A stretch of 57,920 bases of DNA from Cytophagales bacterium (GCA_025360395.1 JANYCH010000285.1:1-57920); one strand, 5' to 3'; shown: positions 1 through 9,072, numbered from the stretch's first letter. The notes: a model not told the origin generated them from the letters alone. Program-made: numbers and translations.

Positions 1-1
1 A

Positions 2-94
2 TCAAAAGCCAACGATGTTGTAATCCAAAAGCTGGTGGTTGAGATGAAAGACTACCTTGAAAAAATAAAAGAGCAAAGTTTGAATATTCTTTAG
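2..94 (+). CDS. 3' end of an unidentified gene (partial)
   Basis: An open frame enters from the left edge and stops at TAG 92-94, giving a 30-residue charged, probably helical tail that ends EQSLNIL. The codon pattern is ordinary and the frame is followed by a hairpin, which fits a real gene end. Too little is present to name a family. The next gene is on the opposite strand, so the two converge. Confidence 0.5.
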   Translation, partial: SKANDVVIQKLVVEMKDYLEKIKEQSLNIL

Positions 95-100
95 GCAGAT

Positions 101-128
101 GGGTAATAGGTAATGGCTCATAGGTCTT
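101..128. repeat. Degenerate heptanucleotide tract (GGGTAAT/AGGTAAT type)
   Basis: Consecutive 7-bp units read gggtaat, aggtaat, ggctcat, aggtctt. The first two differ at one base; the others share positions with them. Similar 7-bp-period tracts with other unit sequences occur at 18904-18992, 29456-29490 and 34334-34361. Confidence 0.5.
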
Positions 129-149
129 AAAAGGCCAATAGCCATTACC
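109..149. terminator. Hairpin between converging genes
   Basis: GGTAATGGCT (109-118) pairs with AGCCATTACC (140-149). An inner pairing of GGTCTT with AAGGCC, with one wobble pair, extends the stem. It lies between the partial left-edge gene (+) and the lipoprotein gene (-), where a bidirectional terminator is expected. There is only a weak T-run, so termination is inferred. Confidence 0.45.
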
Positions 150-162
150 CTTTAGCTTTAAG

Positions 163-384
163 CTAGTACTGGCTTTGTTTGCCTTCGAAACCGTCTTTTT
201 CTTTGGTTTGTTCTTTTACATCTTTTGCCATACTGTCTACTCCGACCTTGCTATACTCTTTTACGTCAGCATTTGCGTCTTTGGCATCCATTTTAGCATT
301 TTCCACCTCAGTACTAGACTGTTCCTTTTTCATACAGGAAACAAAAAGCCCGGATATTAGTAAAACTGTCAAAATCTTTTTCAT
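163..384 (-). CDS. Small lipoprotein, function unknown
   Basis: This 73-residue protein starts with a lipoprotein signal: Lys-Lys, a hydrophobic stretch, then the lipobox LFVSC with the lipidated Cys at residue 17. The mature part is about 55 residues, very rich in Lys, Glu, Asp and Ser, with no recognisable domain and probably little fold. Such small charged lipoproteins are common in Bacteroidetes. The gene converges with the left-edge partial gene and diverges from the TonB-like gene. The lipoprotein assignment is well supported; the function is unknown. Confidence 0.7.
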   Translation of the reverse strand: MKKILTVLLISGLFVSCMKKEQSSTEVENAKMDAKDANADVKEYSKVGVDSMAKDVKEQTKEKDGFEGKQSQY

Positions 385-444
385 ACATATTTTTGTTTAG
401 TGACAAGGTAATTAAAAAATCATGCCTTTATTCATTGTATATTA

Positions 445-475
445 TTGACAATCAAATGAGATTATTCGTACTTTG
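445..475 (+). promoter_or_regulatory. Possible promoter for the TonB-like gene
   Basis: A TTG at 445-447 and a TACTTTG at 469-475 are 21 bp apart, close to the Bacteroidetes housekeeping pattern (TTTG near -33, TAnnTTTG near -7) but with one base fewer in the second box. The ATG of the next gene is at 490. Confidence 0.35.
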
Positions 476-489
476 TAAAAAAGCAAGAT

Positions 490-1347
490 ATGGAAGCTGA
501 ACGTAAAGACAACCTGGTAGCTGGTGCCGCAACAATTACTGTTCATGGACTATTGCTTCTTTTATTGCTTTTTAGTTTACTTAAAACACCTAATCCTCCT
601 ATGGAAGGTGGTTCTGGAGTTGTTTTAAACCTTGGTTTTGTGGATGAAGGTACTGGTGAAGTCCAAACAATGAACGAAGCAAACGACAGCCCATTAAACC
701 AAGAAGCAAAACCAAAGGAAATAGCAGAAAAATCTCCTGAACAGGAAGAAAAGCCTCAGAGGCCTGAAGACGCCAAAGAAAACTGGGTGTCAGGAGAAGA
801 AGAAACAGGTGTAACAGCCAAAACAGAAGAGAAACAGGAAGAAAAAAAGGAAGTAGCTGAAAAAAAGAATATAGCTGAAGTCGCTCCCAAAACAACAACT
901 GAAACAAAAGAAGATCAAAAAGCAACTTCAGGCAAAACAGGAACAGAAGATGCCGGAGGAAATAATAATGGAGATAAACAAGGCAAAGTAGGAGATCAGG
1001 GCAATCCTCAGGGAGAACTAAACGCTAAAGCCCTTTACGGAAATCCAGGGACTGGTGGCGATGGCAAGGGTGGAAGTGGTGGTTCATCGCTTGATATGGC
1101 TGGATGGAAAATGGATTTTAAATTGAAGACAGACGAATCTGCTGAAAATGGAAGGCTTAGGTTTAAAATAGTAGTTGATGGAGAAGGGGAAGTTATAAAG
1201 ATTGAAACATTAGAAAAATCTGTCAGCACAAATGTGGAGAACTATTATAAAAAGCAGATAGAGAATGGAAGCTTTGTGAAGGACAAAAATGCTCAAACTG
1301 CTGCGAACTCCACTGGCTACTTAACTATCATCATCAGGTCCAACTAA
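490..1347 (+). CDS. TonB-family energy transducer-like protein
   Basis: The 285-residue protein has the TonB layout: a short cytoplasmic start, one membrane segment at about residues 16-34, a long periplasmic linker (about 40-200) of Glu/Lys/Pro/Thr then Gly/Asn, and a folded C-terminal domain (about 203-285) ending in beta-strand sequence GYLTIIIRSN. In the family the C-terminus carries proton-motive energy from ExbB/ExbD to outer-membrane receptors. It lies just upstream of folC, 20 nt before that ATG, so the two may be cotranscribed. No exbB or exbD is visible here. The linker is unusually acidic and glycine-rich. The architecture is clear; the receptor it serves is unknown. Confidence 0.65.
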   Translation: MEAERKDNLVAGAATITVHGLLLLLLLFSLLKTPNPPMEGGSGVVLNLGFVDEGTGEVQTMNEANDSPLNQEAKPKEIAEKSPEQEEKPQRPEDAKENWVSGEEETGVTAKTEEKQEEKKEVAEKKNIAEVAPKTTTETKEDQKATSGKTGTEDAGGNNNGDKQGKVGDQGNPQGELNAKALYGNPGTGGDGKGGSGGSSLDMAGWKMDFKLKTDESAENGRLRFKIVVDGEGEVIKIETLEKSVSTNVENYYKKQIENGSFVKDKNAQTAANSTGYLTIIIRSN

Positions 1348-1367
1348 AAAGAACAAGCTTCTTGCAA

Positions 1368-2654
1368 ATGACTTTTCAGGAAACTTTAGATTTCCTCTAT
1401 AAACAGCTGCCGGTATTTCACAGGGAAGGAGCATCTGCTTATAAAAAAGACCTCACCCGTACAATACAGCTTTTAGAATTTTTAGGAAATCCGCATCATC
1501 AGTTTAAAAGTATACATGTTGCAGGAACGAATGGAAAAGGAAGTTCGTCGCATTTTTTAGCATCAATTCTACAGGAAGCAGGTTACAAAACAGGACTTTA
1601 TACCTCGCCGCACATCAAACATTTTGGAGAGAGGATTAAAATTAAAGGTGCCTTTATTGATGAACAGTTTGTAATTGATTTTGTAAAGAGCATTCAACTT
1701 ATATTAGCTGAAATTCAACCTTCCTTTTTTGAACTTACCGTGGCAATGGCATTTCAGTATTTTGCGGAGAACAAGGTTGATATAGTCGTTGTTGAAACAG
1801 GTTTGGGAGGAAGGCTGGATTCCACCAATGTCATTTCCCCACTGGCTTGCCTGATTACAAATATAAGCTACGATCATGCAGATCTTCTTGGAAATACGTT
1901 GGGAGAGATTGCTCGTGAAAAGGCAGGAATAATCAAGAAAAATGTTCCCGTTGTAATTAGTGAAAGACAAAAGGAAATAGAAAATGTGTTTATCGAAACT
2001 GCGAAAGGATCAGATTCTAAAATATCCTTTGCTTCCGACAACATAATTGTTTCTAAGGCAGGATATTCAAACGATAAAATGCTGGTTAAAGTAATTGAAG
2101 CGGATAAAATTTATGAATTAGAAAGTGGATTGACTGGTGAGTATCAGCTTAAAAATATTTCGGGGGTTCTGAATTTGATTAAAGTGATTCAAAATCAGGG
2201 GTTTAATATCACAACTGAAAATATTAGAAAAGGAATTTCTAACATTATAACCAACACAGGATTAAAAGGACGTTGGCAAAAAATTTCTGATAAACCATTG
2301 ATCATCTGTGATATTGCTCATAATGAAGCTGGTATTGCAGAAGTGCTTAATTCTATTCAACAATTAAAAGCATCGCAGGTACATATTGTGATTGGGATGG
2401 TAAAAGACAAAGACATAAATAAGGTTCTGGCGATTTTACCCAAACATTTTAATTATTATTTTTCCCAGGCCCATACTCCAAGAGCACTTTCTTCTGAAGG
2501 GTTGAGAATGAAAGCCTTGGAATATGGTCTGAAAGGTGAGGTATTTGAGGATGTGAATATGGCTATTGAACATGCCAGTTCAAAGACTTCTTCTGATGAT
2601 GTAATTGTAGTTTGTGGAAGTACTTTTCTGATAGCAGAAGTTGAAGGGCTTTGA
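1368..2654 (+). CDS. folC: Folylpolyglutamate synthase / dihydrofolate synthase
   Basis: FolC adds glutamate to dihydropteroate and to folates, using ATP, in the cytoplasm. The Mur-ligase-type P-loop GTNGKGS lies at about residues 53-59, followed by the expected TSPHI segment and later VVVETGLGGRLDSTN, the conserved central motif. The length of about 428 residues is normal for FolC. A TTG at 1362 could extend it by two residues, but the ATG at 1368 is preferred. It follows the TonB-like gene closely on the same strand. The family assignment is firm. Confidence 0.92.
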   Translation: MTFQETLDFLYKQLPVFHREGASAYKKDLTRTIQLLEFLGNPHHQFKSIHVAGTNGKGSSSHFLASILQEAGYKTGLYTSPHIKHFGERIKIKGAFIDEQFVIDFVKSIQLILAEIQPSFFELTVAMAFQYFAENKVDIVVVETGLGGRLDSTNVISPLACLITNISYDHADLLGNTLGEIAREKAGIIKKNVPVVISERQKEIENVFIETAKGSDSKISFASDNIIVSKAGYSNDKMLVKVIEADKIYELESGLTGEYQLKNISGVLNLIKVIQNQGFNITTENIRKGISNIITNTGLKGRWQKISDKPLIICDIAHNEAGIAEVLNSIQQLKASQVHIVIGMVKDKDINKVLAILPKHFNYYFSQAHTPRALSSEGLRMKALEYGLKGEVFEDVNMAIEHASSKTSSDDVIVVCGSTFLIAEVEGL

Positions 2655-2668
2655 TTTAGGATAGAAGG

Positions 2669-4690
2669 CTAATTCGTTTCTAACAAAGCAAAAGCATCTT
2701 CAACATTTAAAATTGGCAACTGACAGGTTTTATTTTTGCAAACATAAATTGCTGTTTGGCCATTTATTGATCCCCGACCTTCGAGTAATTCCAGTTTACT
2801 GCTGGAGTTTGTGCCAGCCAGAACTTTGTTTTGAATGTGTTTCTTGTCGATTTTTTTCCTGAAATTTTTAAGTTCCGGTCCACAAATTGCAATCTCATAA
2901 ACAGGATTGTGAACCAATATAGAAACAGATGCCCAGTTAGAGAGATAATAGGGTTCTTTTGACAGAAGATCCTGAACCATTGAAACCATTTTGTTTCCGG
3001 TTTCTACATATTTTTCATTGGAGAGAATATGACCCAGAACAATCAGGTTTTGGGCCATCATAGAATTTGAAGATGGCACCACATTATCAAAAATCTCCTT
3101 TTTTCTAGCTATTAACTTTTCAGATTCAGAAGAAGTGAAAAAGAACAGGTTTTCCGATTCATCCCAAAAATTGAGAAGGCATGTCTTTATTAAATCTTTT
3201 GAAATATTTAACCATTTTTCATCAAATATGGCCTGATACAAATTTGTAAAGGCCATTATTACTGAAGCATAATCTTCAAGATAGCCATCAAGTTTAGCGA
3301 CCCCATTTTTGTAAGAATGCTGAAGTGAGCTTTTGTTAAGAAGCTTCATTTCGATGAACGTAGCGTTTTTTATTGCCAAATTCAAAAATATTTCTTCGTT
3401 AAAAACGCGGTATGCGTCAATTAAGCCATTCAGCATCAGTCCATTCCATGATGTCAGAATTTTATCGTCTAGTCCTGGTCTTATTCTGTTTTCTCTTTCC
3501 TTAAGCAATACTTCCTGCCAGGATTTTTCCCATAGAAGAAAAGTAGGATGATCAATCTGAAATTTTTCACAGAATTCTAAGCTTGTGTAGTTCCGGTAGA
3601 GAATATTGGTTTCATATTCCCAGGTACCATGTGGTTGAATATTGTAATATTTCAGGAACCATTCTTTCTGTAGGATGTCCAGCTTTTCAATTTCCGGGTA
3701 TTTCCAAACGTAGAATTTCCCTTCCTCTCCCTCGCTATCAGCATCCAAAGCCGAGTAAAATCCGGATTCCGGCGATGTTAACTCGCTTTCTATAAATTCT
3801 ATCGTCTGATAAACAATATCTTTATAAAGCTGTTCGCCTGTAAGCTGATATGCTTCTGTATATAAACTTACTAACTGCCCATTGTCATAAAGCATTTTCT
3901 CAAAATGAGGTGCAAACCATTCTATATCAGTAGAATAACGTGCAAAACCACCCCCAATCTGGTCGTATATACCTCCCAGCGCCATCTTTTTTAAAGTAAG
4001 GTTCAGATGGTTTAATGCAGCTTTATTTCCAGTCAAGGCGTTATATCGTAAGAGAAAAAGCCATACACAGGGCATAGGAAATTTAGGTGCCTTGTTGTTT
4101 CCGCCTAAATTATAATCGAAAGACTTTGCCAGATGCTCAAACATTTGATCATAATGCTGATTGTCTAACTTTTGATTGTTTATGGCAAGACCATATTTTT
4201 CCAGTTCAGACCGGTTTAATGATAATCCAAAACCTTCAGCTGACTCTTCGATTTTATCCCTGTTTTCTTTAAAGGCAATATCAATATTGTATAACAGTTC
4301 AATCCATCGGGATTTCGGAAAATAAGTACCACCGTAAAATGGTTTTCCATCCGGGGTTAGTACTACATTCAATGGCCAGCCACCCTGCAAACCCATAGCA
4401 TGAACAGCATCCATGTAAATCTGGTCAATATCAGGGCGCTCTTCCCTGTCTACTTTGATACAGATAAATGATTTATTCATTTGCTCTGCAACATTATCAT
4501 CTTCAAAACTTTCCCTTTCCATTACATGGCACCAGTGGCAAGCCGAATATCCAATACTTAAGATGATAGGTTTGTCTTCCTGTTTTGCCTTTGACAAAGC
4601 TTCCTCACCCCAGGGATACCAGTCTACCGGATTATGGGCATGTTGCAATAGATATGGACTGGTTTCAGATTGTAGTTTATTGCTTTGCAT
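2669..4690 (-). CDS. DUF255 thioredoxin-domain protein (YyaL/SSP411 family)
   Basis: The N-terminal 150 residues form the DUF255 thioredoxin-like domain with the hallmark opening SPYLLQHAHNPVDWYPWG and a CHWC pair (Cys51, Cys54). The remaining 500 residues resemble an alpha/alpha-toroid glycosidase or N-acylglucosamine-2-epimerase-like fold, with GGIYDQIGGGFARYSTD and HFEKMLYDN motifs. The length of 673 fits the family. Its biochemical role is unsettled; a redox or sugar-related function is often suggested. There is no signal peptide, so it should be cytoplasmic. It converges with folC with 14 nt between stops. Family recognition is firm, function is not. Confidence 0.9.
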   Translation of the reverse strand: MQSNKLQSETSPYLLQHAHNPVDWYPWGEEALSKAKQEDKPIILSIGYSACHWCHVMERESFEDDNVAEQMNKSFICIKVDREERPDIDQIYMDAVHAMGLQGGWPLNVVLTPDGKPFYGGTYFPKSRWIELLYNIDIAFKENRDKIEESAEGFGLSLNRSELEKYGLAINNQKLDNQHYDQMFEHLAKSFDYNLGGNNKAPKFPMPCVWLFLLRYNALTGNKAALNHLNLTLKKMALGGIYDQIGGGFARYSTDIEWFAPHFEKMLYDNGQLVSLYTEAYQLTGEQLYKDIVYQTIEFIESELTSPESGFYSALDADSEGEEGKFYVWKYPEIEKLDILQKEWFLKYYNIQPHGTWEYETNILYRNYTSLEFCEKFQIDHPTFLLWEKSWQEVLLKERENRIRPGLDDKILTSWNGLMLNGLIDAYRVFNEEIFLNLAIKNATFIEMKLLNKSSLQHSYKNGVAKLDGYLEDYASVIMAFTNLYQAIFDEKWLNISKDLIKTCLLNFWDESENLFFFTSSESEKLIARKKEIFDNVVPSSNSMMAQNLIVLGHILSNEKYVETGNKMVSMVQDLLSKEPYYLSNWASVSILVHNPVYEIAICGPELKNFRKKIDKKHIQNKVLAGTNSSSKLELLEGRGSINGQTAIYVCKNKTCQLPILNVEDAFALLETN

Positions 4691-4922
4691 TTTAAAGATT
4701 TAATGGGCTTTTGTAATCGCAGAAAAAAATTATAAAAAAATAGTTCCATTTAGCGGCAACCTTTTTATTAAAAACTCCATCTTAATAGAGAACCAAATGA
4801 AACTAAAGTTTTTGTTGTAACATATTAGAAACTCCACAGTCTTAAAATAAAAATATTTAACAACTACCAAACAACAAGAATAACTAAACAAACTACAAAA
4901 GAAAAAGTTGAAAAAAATGATT

Positions 4923-4955
4923 AAAAAAGGCATCTGAACTTCAGATGCCTTTTTT
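4923..4955. terminator. Strong bidirectional terminator
   Basis: A perfect inverted repeat has a core GGCATCTGA...TCAGATGCC, flanked by A-runs on the left and T-runs on the right, with a 3-nt loop (4938-4940). It lies downstream of the 4978-5652 gene on the minus strand and would work in either direction. Confidence 0.85.
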
Positions 4956-4977
4956 TGTTAAATTAGTCGAAGTAACA

Positions 4978-5652
4978 TTAATGAAGCTGCGGATCAGCTT
5001 TAGATAGTTGGTATGTTTTTGGAACCGTAAAGAAAGTGACAGGCATTATTTTCTTTTCTTTATTGGTGCTTTGAATAATAAGGTTGAATTCTTTACCATA
5101 AAATTCAATTTTCATTGGTAGTCCTTCTATGCCGGCTACGCTTATTTCTGTCATGCTTTCCAGGAAATAACCCATTATCCTGGATGAGGGATTATTGATT
5201 GACTTGGCGCACCACAAGGCAGTTTGAGTGCCTTCAGCAGAATCTTTTATGACATACTTTGTACAGGGAACGCCAGAAAAATTTTTGACTGAATCTGTTT
5301 TTACTGCTTTCAATTGCTTTCCGGACTTATGATCTAAAGATTCGATGGAAGTTTTTGTGTAAGTTTTGGTGGTTGGAAAAATAGAGTAAATAACCTTATC
5401 TGATGTTTTATAAAGAATATCTCCCAAAATACCTTCAGTCATGCCACCCAGGAACTGCAACATAGAAGATGGCCCCTTTAAGAAGAGCTTCATTTCGTTG
5501 GGAATCATGTTTTTGTATATCTCCAGATCTGTTCTGTTGGGTTCCACAACTTCATATTGGATCTTATAGGTAATGAGACCTTCAAAAGGTTGAGCATTTA
5601 CCAGGGAGGTAACGAGTATAAAAGCGGTTAATAAAAGACCAGGTAGTTTCAT
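4978..5652 (-). CDS. Secreted DUF4412-like protein
   Basis: From the ATG at 5652 the protein has 224 residues with a clear signal peptide (MKLPGLLLTAFILVTSLVNA, cleaved before QPFEG). A start 21 residues further upstream would put a charged stretch before the signal and is less likely. The mature protein opens FEGLITYKI and has a beta-rich pattern like DUF4412/GLPGLI-type periplasmic proteins of Bacteroidetes, including the segment SGVPCTKYVIKD. The stop is followed by a strong terminator. It lies 43 nt downstream of argS on the same strand and may be read through from it. Function unknown. Confidence 0.65.
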   Translation of the reverse strand: MKLPGLLLTAFILVTSLVNAQPFEGLITYKIQYEVVEPNRTDLEIYKNMIPNEMKLFLKGPSSMLQFLGGMTEGILGDILYKTSDKVIYSIFPTTKTYTKTSIESLDHKSGKQLKAVKTDSVKNFSGVPCTKYVIKDSAEGTQTALWCAKSINNPSSRIMGYFLESMTEISVAGIEGLPMKIEFYGKEFNLIIQSTNKEKKIMPVTFFTVPKTYQLSKADPQLH

Positions 5653-5695
5653 ATTTATATAAAAAGGGTTGTACTTTAAAACAATTTTGCCATCA

Positions 5696-7699
5696 TCACA
5701 TTCTTTCAGGCACATCTATACCTAATAGTTTCATACAGGTTTTAATCAGGTTGCCAGTTACATAACTAATCAGCAACCGGGATTTCAAGGCAGGCATATG
5801 AGCTTCATTGAAAATAGAAACTTCCTGGTACAAGCGGTTATATTCTTTTGCCAGTTCATAAACGTAATTTGCTATTTCGGCAGGCGAATATTTCTCACCA
5901 GCCTCTTTTAATATTTGTGGAAATTTATTTAACCATACAATTACGTCCTTTTCTACCGGCAAAAGCTCAATTCTGTCAAATTCCCAAAGAGGAGTGTGGA
6001 TGCCGATTTCATCTGCTTTTCGTAATATAGCCCTGATACGGGCATGTGTATATTGAATAAATGGACCTGTATTTCCCTGAAACTGAACTGATTCCTGGGG
6101 ATCAAAGAGCATTCTTTTTTTAGGATCGACTTTAAGCAGGAAGTATTTTAGTGCCCCTAAACCAAGGGTTTGATAAAGTTTATTCGCTTCTTCTGAGCTA
6201 AAATCATTGACTTTACCTAACTCTCTCGTATTTGTTTCAGCGGTTTGAAGCATTTCATTTACAAGATCATCTGCATCTACAACGGTTCCTTCTCTGGATT
6301 TCATTTTTCCGGAAGGCAAATCGACCATTCCGTATGAAAGATGGTAGATCCCATCTGCATATGGCCTGCCAAGTTTTTTCATGATTGCCTGGAGCACTTT
6401 AAAATGGTAATCCTGCTCGTTCCCAACAACATATATAGATTTAGCAAATTGAAAATCATTGTATTTTAAATCTGCCGTGCCTAAATCCTGGGTGATATAA
6501 ACAGAAGTTCCATCATTTCTCAACACCAGCTTTTCATCTAAGCCTTCTTCCTTCAAATCTATCCAGACTGAACCATTGTCCTTGGTAAAAAATACGCCCG
6601 ATTTTAAACCTTCTTCCACAACTTCTTTCCCAAGAAGGTAAGTATTTGATTCATAATAGTATTTATCGAATTTGACGCCTATTTTTTCATAGGTTTCTTC
6701 AAAACCAGCATATACCCAGGTATTCATTTTCTGCCAGAGTTCTCTTACCTGAGAATCTCCTTCTTCCCATTTTAAAAGCATGGATTGTGCAAGAATTAAA
6801 GAGAAGTTTTTTTCTTCAACCTTAAAATTATGATCAACGGGATTAAGAATGTAATTGATAATGTTTTGCGCTTCATCTAATACACATTGATCATTTAATA
6901 ATAAACTCTTGTATTTGTTAAGATCCAATTTATCCATTCCTGGATTAGATCTTTCCAACTTTTCCAATCTATCAACCAACTCCGTAATATATTCTTCTGG
7001 AGATAATTGGCCCGATTCAACCATTGGATTTATTGACTGAATCTCCTTTGAAATAGTATCTCTGATAATTACGTTTTCTCGTAATAAAATATTGTTAAAT
7101 AAAACATAATGTTTTCCAGCTAACTTATCACCTTTTAAATTACTGGATTCTGGTGTTTCCCCGTTTCCGAATAAAATATAGGCAAGCATGGATTTGCAAA
7201 TGTGTATGCCTCTGTCGTTTACAAGATTGTTGCGGATCACCTTGTAGCCATTCGCTTCTAATATTTCTGCGACAGAATATCCCAGGAAGTTATTCCTTAA
7301 ATGGCCAAGGTGAAGTGGCTTATTGGTGTTTGGGGAAGAATATTCAACAATAACCAGTTCATTTTTATCTTCACCAAAACCATAGTTTGTTGTTTGACTT
7401 ATGCTTTTGAGGCTGTCGAGCCAGTATACATCAGAAATAGTCAGGTTTAAAAAACCTTTTACAACATTAAACCGGGTTACAAAAGGAGCATGTGCTGTTA
7501 AATATTTTCCAATGGCCTCTCCTGTTTGCTCAGGAGATAATTTTGTAAACTTTGTCAGGGAGAAACAAACCAAGGTGTGTGACCCTTCAAATTCCTTTTT
7601 TGTTTCCTGGAAAGAAATTATTTCGGGGTTTATATCAATGTTCCATACCTGTTCAAAGGCAGAGAGGACGTAAGAAGAAAGTTGATGTTCTAAATTCAT
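5696..7699 (-). CDS. argS: Arginyl-tRNA synthetase with an enlarged internal segment
   Basis: A class I synthetase that charges tRNA-Arg with arginine. Visible are the N-terminal Add1-like domain (about 1-110), the HIGH-type motif HLGH (130-133) after SSPNTNKP, the second motif KMKS (465-468) in SGKMKSREGT, and an anticodon-binding DALR domain (about 545-667) ending GIDVPERM. The length of 667 is well above the roughly 600 usual for Bacteroidetes. The excess lies at about residues 205-300, between GKHYVLFN and the conserved LLKWEEGD, where relatives usually carry about 45 residues. Frame and catalytic motifs are intact. Confidence 0.95.
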   Translation of the reverse strand: MNLEHQLSSYVLSAFEQVWNIDINPEIISFQETKKEFEGSHTLVCFSLTKFTKLSPEQTGEAIGKYLTAHAPFVTRFNVVKGFLNLTISDVYWLDSLKSISQTTNYGFGEDKNELVIVEYSSPNTNKPLHLGHLRNNFLGYSVAEILEANGYKVIRNNLVNDRGIHICKSMLAYILFGNGETPESSNLKGDKLAGKHYVLFNNILLRENVIIRDTISKEIQSINPMVESGQLSPEEYITELVDRLEKLERSNPGMDKLDLNKYKSLLLNDQCVLDEAQNIINYILNPVDHNFKVEEKNFSLILAQSMLLKWEEGDSQVRELWQKMNTWVYAGFEETYEKIGVKFDKYYYESNTYLLGKEVVEEGLKSGVFFTKDNGSVWIDLKEEGLDEKLVLRNDGTSVYITQDLGTADLKYNDFQFAKSIYVVGNEQDYHFKVLQAIMKKLGRPYADGIYHLSYGMVDLPSGKMKSREGTVVDADDLVNEMLQTAETNTRELGKVNDFSSEEANKLYQTLGLGALKYFLLKVDPKKRMLFDPQESVQFQGNTGPFIQYTHARIRAILRKADEIGIHTPLWEFDRIELLPVEKDVIVWLNKFPQILKEAGEKYSPAEIANYVYELAKEYNRLYQEVSIFNEAHMPALKSRLLISYVTGNLIKTCMKLLGIDVPERM

Positions 7700-7788
7700 A
7701 GCTACTTTGTAAGTGCAATTTAATATATGCTGTGGTAGTTTTTGGTGTCCGGAAAAGAAAGTCTATTAGAGAAAATGAAATGTTCTCT

Positions 7789-7796
7789 TAAATTTG
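7789..7796 (+). promoter_or_regulatory. Bacteroidetes -7 element TAAATTTG
   Basis: The box matches TAnnTTTG exactly and is 33 nt upstream of the ATG at 7829. No convincing TTTG -33 box was found at the usual distance. Confidence 0.5.
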
Positions 7797-7828
7797 TAGA
7801 TATAATTAAACATTAAACAACTTTTTAT

Positions 7829-8461
7829 ATGAAAAAAGCACTATTCACACTTATTCTTTCAATCTCTTCTTTATTTTCTATTGCACAGGATGCATCTGTA
7901 GCAGCACCCTCCGGCAATGGCCCTAAAAAAGGAAGTCTTTTTGCTTTTGGTACCATTGGTGTTACGTCTGAAAAACCAGCAGGTGTAAATACAAAATCAA
8001 GCGGTAAGTTTACTTTTGCACCCGGTGCAGGATATTTTATTACGGACCGCATAGCTTTAGGTGCAAGGTTATTAATTACTAAACAATTTGGCAGCGGACA
8101 AAAAGGTGGTTCTGAATTTGGTCTTCAGGCTTTTGGCCGTTATTATTTCTTACAAGACATGTTCTCAACAAAGGGTGGTTTTTTTCTTGAAGGTAATTTA
8201 GGTTTCTCTTCAGCTAAACCACAATACACAGATACTCCGGGAGTTGCTGAGCCAGGTTCTATAAGTACATTTGGTTTAGGAGTAGGTCCAGGTTTTGCAC
8301 TTTTTCCAACTAAAAGGATTGGATTTGAATTTGCTCTGCCTAACTTATTAAGCTTTTATGCAACATCAAGTGGTGGATCAGGAAGCGGAGGAAGCGGTTT
8401 TGGATTAGGGGCTTCAACATTGTCTACTCCATCGGTTACTTTCTTATATTTTATAAAATAA
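7829..8461 (+). CDS. Outer-membrane beta-barrel protein
   Basis: A 210-residue protein with signal peptide MKKALFTLILSISSLFSIAQ and alternating aromatic/glycine beta-strands, for example APGAGYFITDRIALGARL and FGRYYFLQDMF, ending in an aromatic-rich strand (VTFLYFIK) as expected for a barrel inserted by the BAM complex. The length suggests an 8-stranded barrel of the OMP_b-brl type. A Gly/Ser-rich loop lies near residues 178-195. It is six nt upstream of a lipoprotein gene, so the pair probably forms an operon that ends at the terminator near 9010. The ligand is unknown. Confidence 0.75.
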   Translation: MKKALFTLILSISSLFSIAQDASVAAPSGNGPKKGSLFAFGTIGVTSEKPAGVNTKSSGKFTFAPGAGYFITDRIALGARLLITKQFGSGQKGGSEFGLQAFGRYYFLQDMFSTKGGFFLEGNLGFSSAKPQYTDTPGVAEPGSISTFGLGVGPGFALFPTKRIGFEFALPNLLSFYATSSGGSGSGGSGFGLGASTLSTPSVTFLYFIK

Positions 8462-8467
8462 ATAATC

Positions 8468-8986
8468 ATGAAAAAATTCTTGACAATCCTGGCCATTGGA
8501 GCGATTTCCCTGGTTAATTCCTGTAAATGCAAGAAGCATGAAGATCCCAAGCCGGCTCCGGTTTCGACTTCTACTACTTATAAATCCGTTCAGTATAGAG
8601 TAGAAGAAAGTACGGATCCTGTTGAAAATGATTCGCCGATTTCGGCTAGTGTAGAGGAAGATGGCGGAGGCAATGCATTTATTGTGATCAGGTACAATCC
8701 TAAATACATTAAACCAGTTGTAGGCTATCCAAATTTTGATGTTAAACCTGTTATTGGTTATCCGGCTTTTGCTGAAGCATATGCTCTTCAGCCGGGTGTT
8801 GCAAACAATGCATGTTTAAGCCAGGCACTGGTTTTGATTTCCAAATCAACAACATATTTTGCAACTCCTACTGGTATTTGCGATTACCTGAAAGACCTCA
8901 AAAAACTTGCTCAGGATTGTTCAACTGCAAAAGCATCGCTTGACCCGGTGATAAACTTATTGAGCGCTACTTCGGGATGTAAATAA
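8468..8986 (+). CDS. Lipoprotein with a repeated KPVxGYP motif
   Basis: A 172-residue protein with a lipoprotein signal (MKKFLTILAIGAISLVNSC, lipid Cys19). The mature part starts with a Lys/Pro-rich linker. It then carries two copies of a short unit, KPVVGYPNFD and KPVIGYPAFA, encoded back to back near 8709-8775, and a C-terminal helical part containing several Cys (about residues 118-172). No known domain was recognised. It is the second gene of an operon with the barrel gene upstream, so it may be that barrel's partner at the outer membrane. That link is inferred from order only. Confidence 0.65.
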   Translation: MKKFLTILAIGAISLVNSCKCKKHEDPKPAPVSTSTTYKSVQYRVEESTDPVENDSPISASVEEDGGGNAFIVIRYNPKYIKPVVGYPNFDVKPVIGYPAFAEAYALQPGVANNACLSQALVLISKSTTYFATPTGICDYLKDLKKLAQDCSTAKASLDPVINLLSATSGCK

Positions 8987-9008
8987 TTTTATGAAGTGAA
9001 TTACAGGA

Positions 9009-9037
9009 GGGCTTGCAATAACTGCAAGCCCTTTTTT
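9009..9037 (+). terminator. Rho-independent terminator
   Basis: GGGCTTGCA (9009-9017) and TGCAAGCCC (9023-9031) form a 9-bp stem with a 5-nt loop, followed by TTTTTTATTTTT. It closes the barrel/lipoprotein operon. Confidence 0.88.
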
Positions 9038-9072
9038 ATTTTTATCTGTTTATTTTATACGACATTTGCAGC

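Noticed and set aside
599..925. 108-residue Leu-rich minus-strand ORF
   Set aside because: Antisense of the Glu/Lys-rich linker of the TonB-like protein; Leu/Phe content is the complement of Glu/Lys codons.
4730..4933. 67-residue minus-strand ORF rich in Phe
   Set aside because: Runs through an AT-rich intergenic stretch into the terminator hairpin; composition simply reflects poly-A/T.
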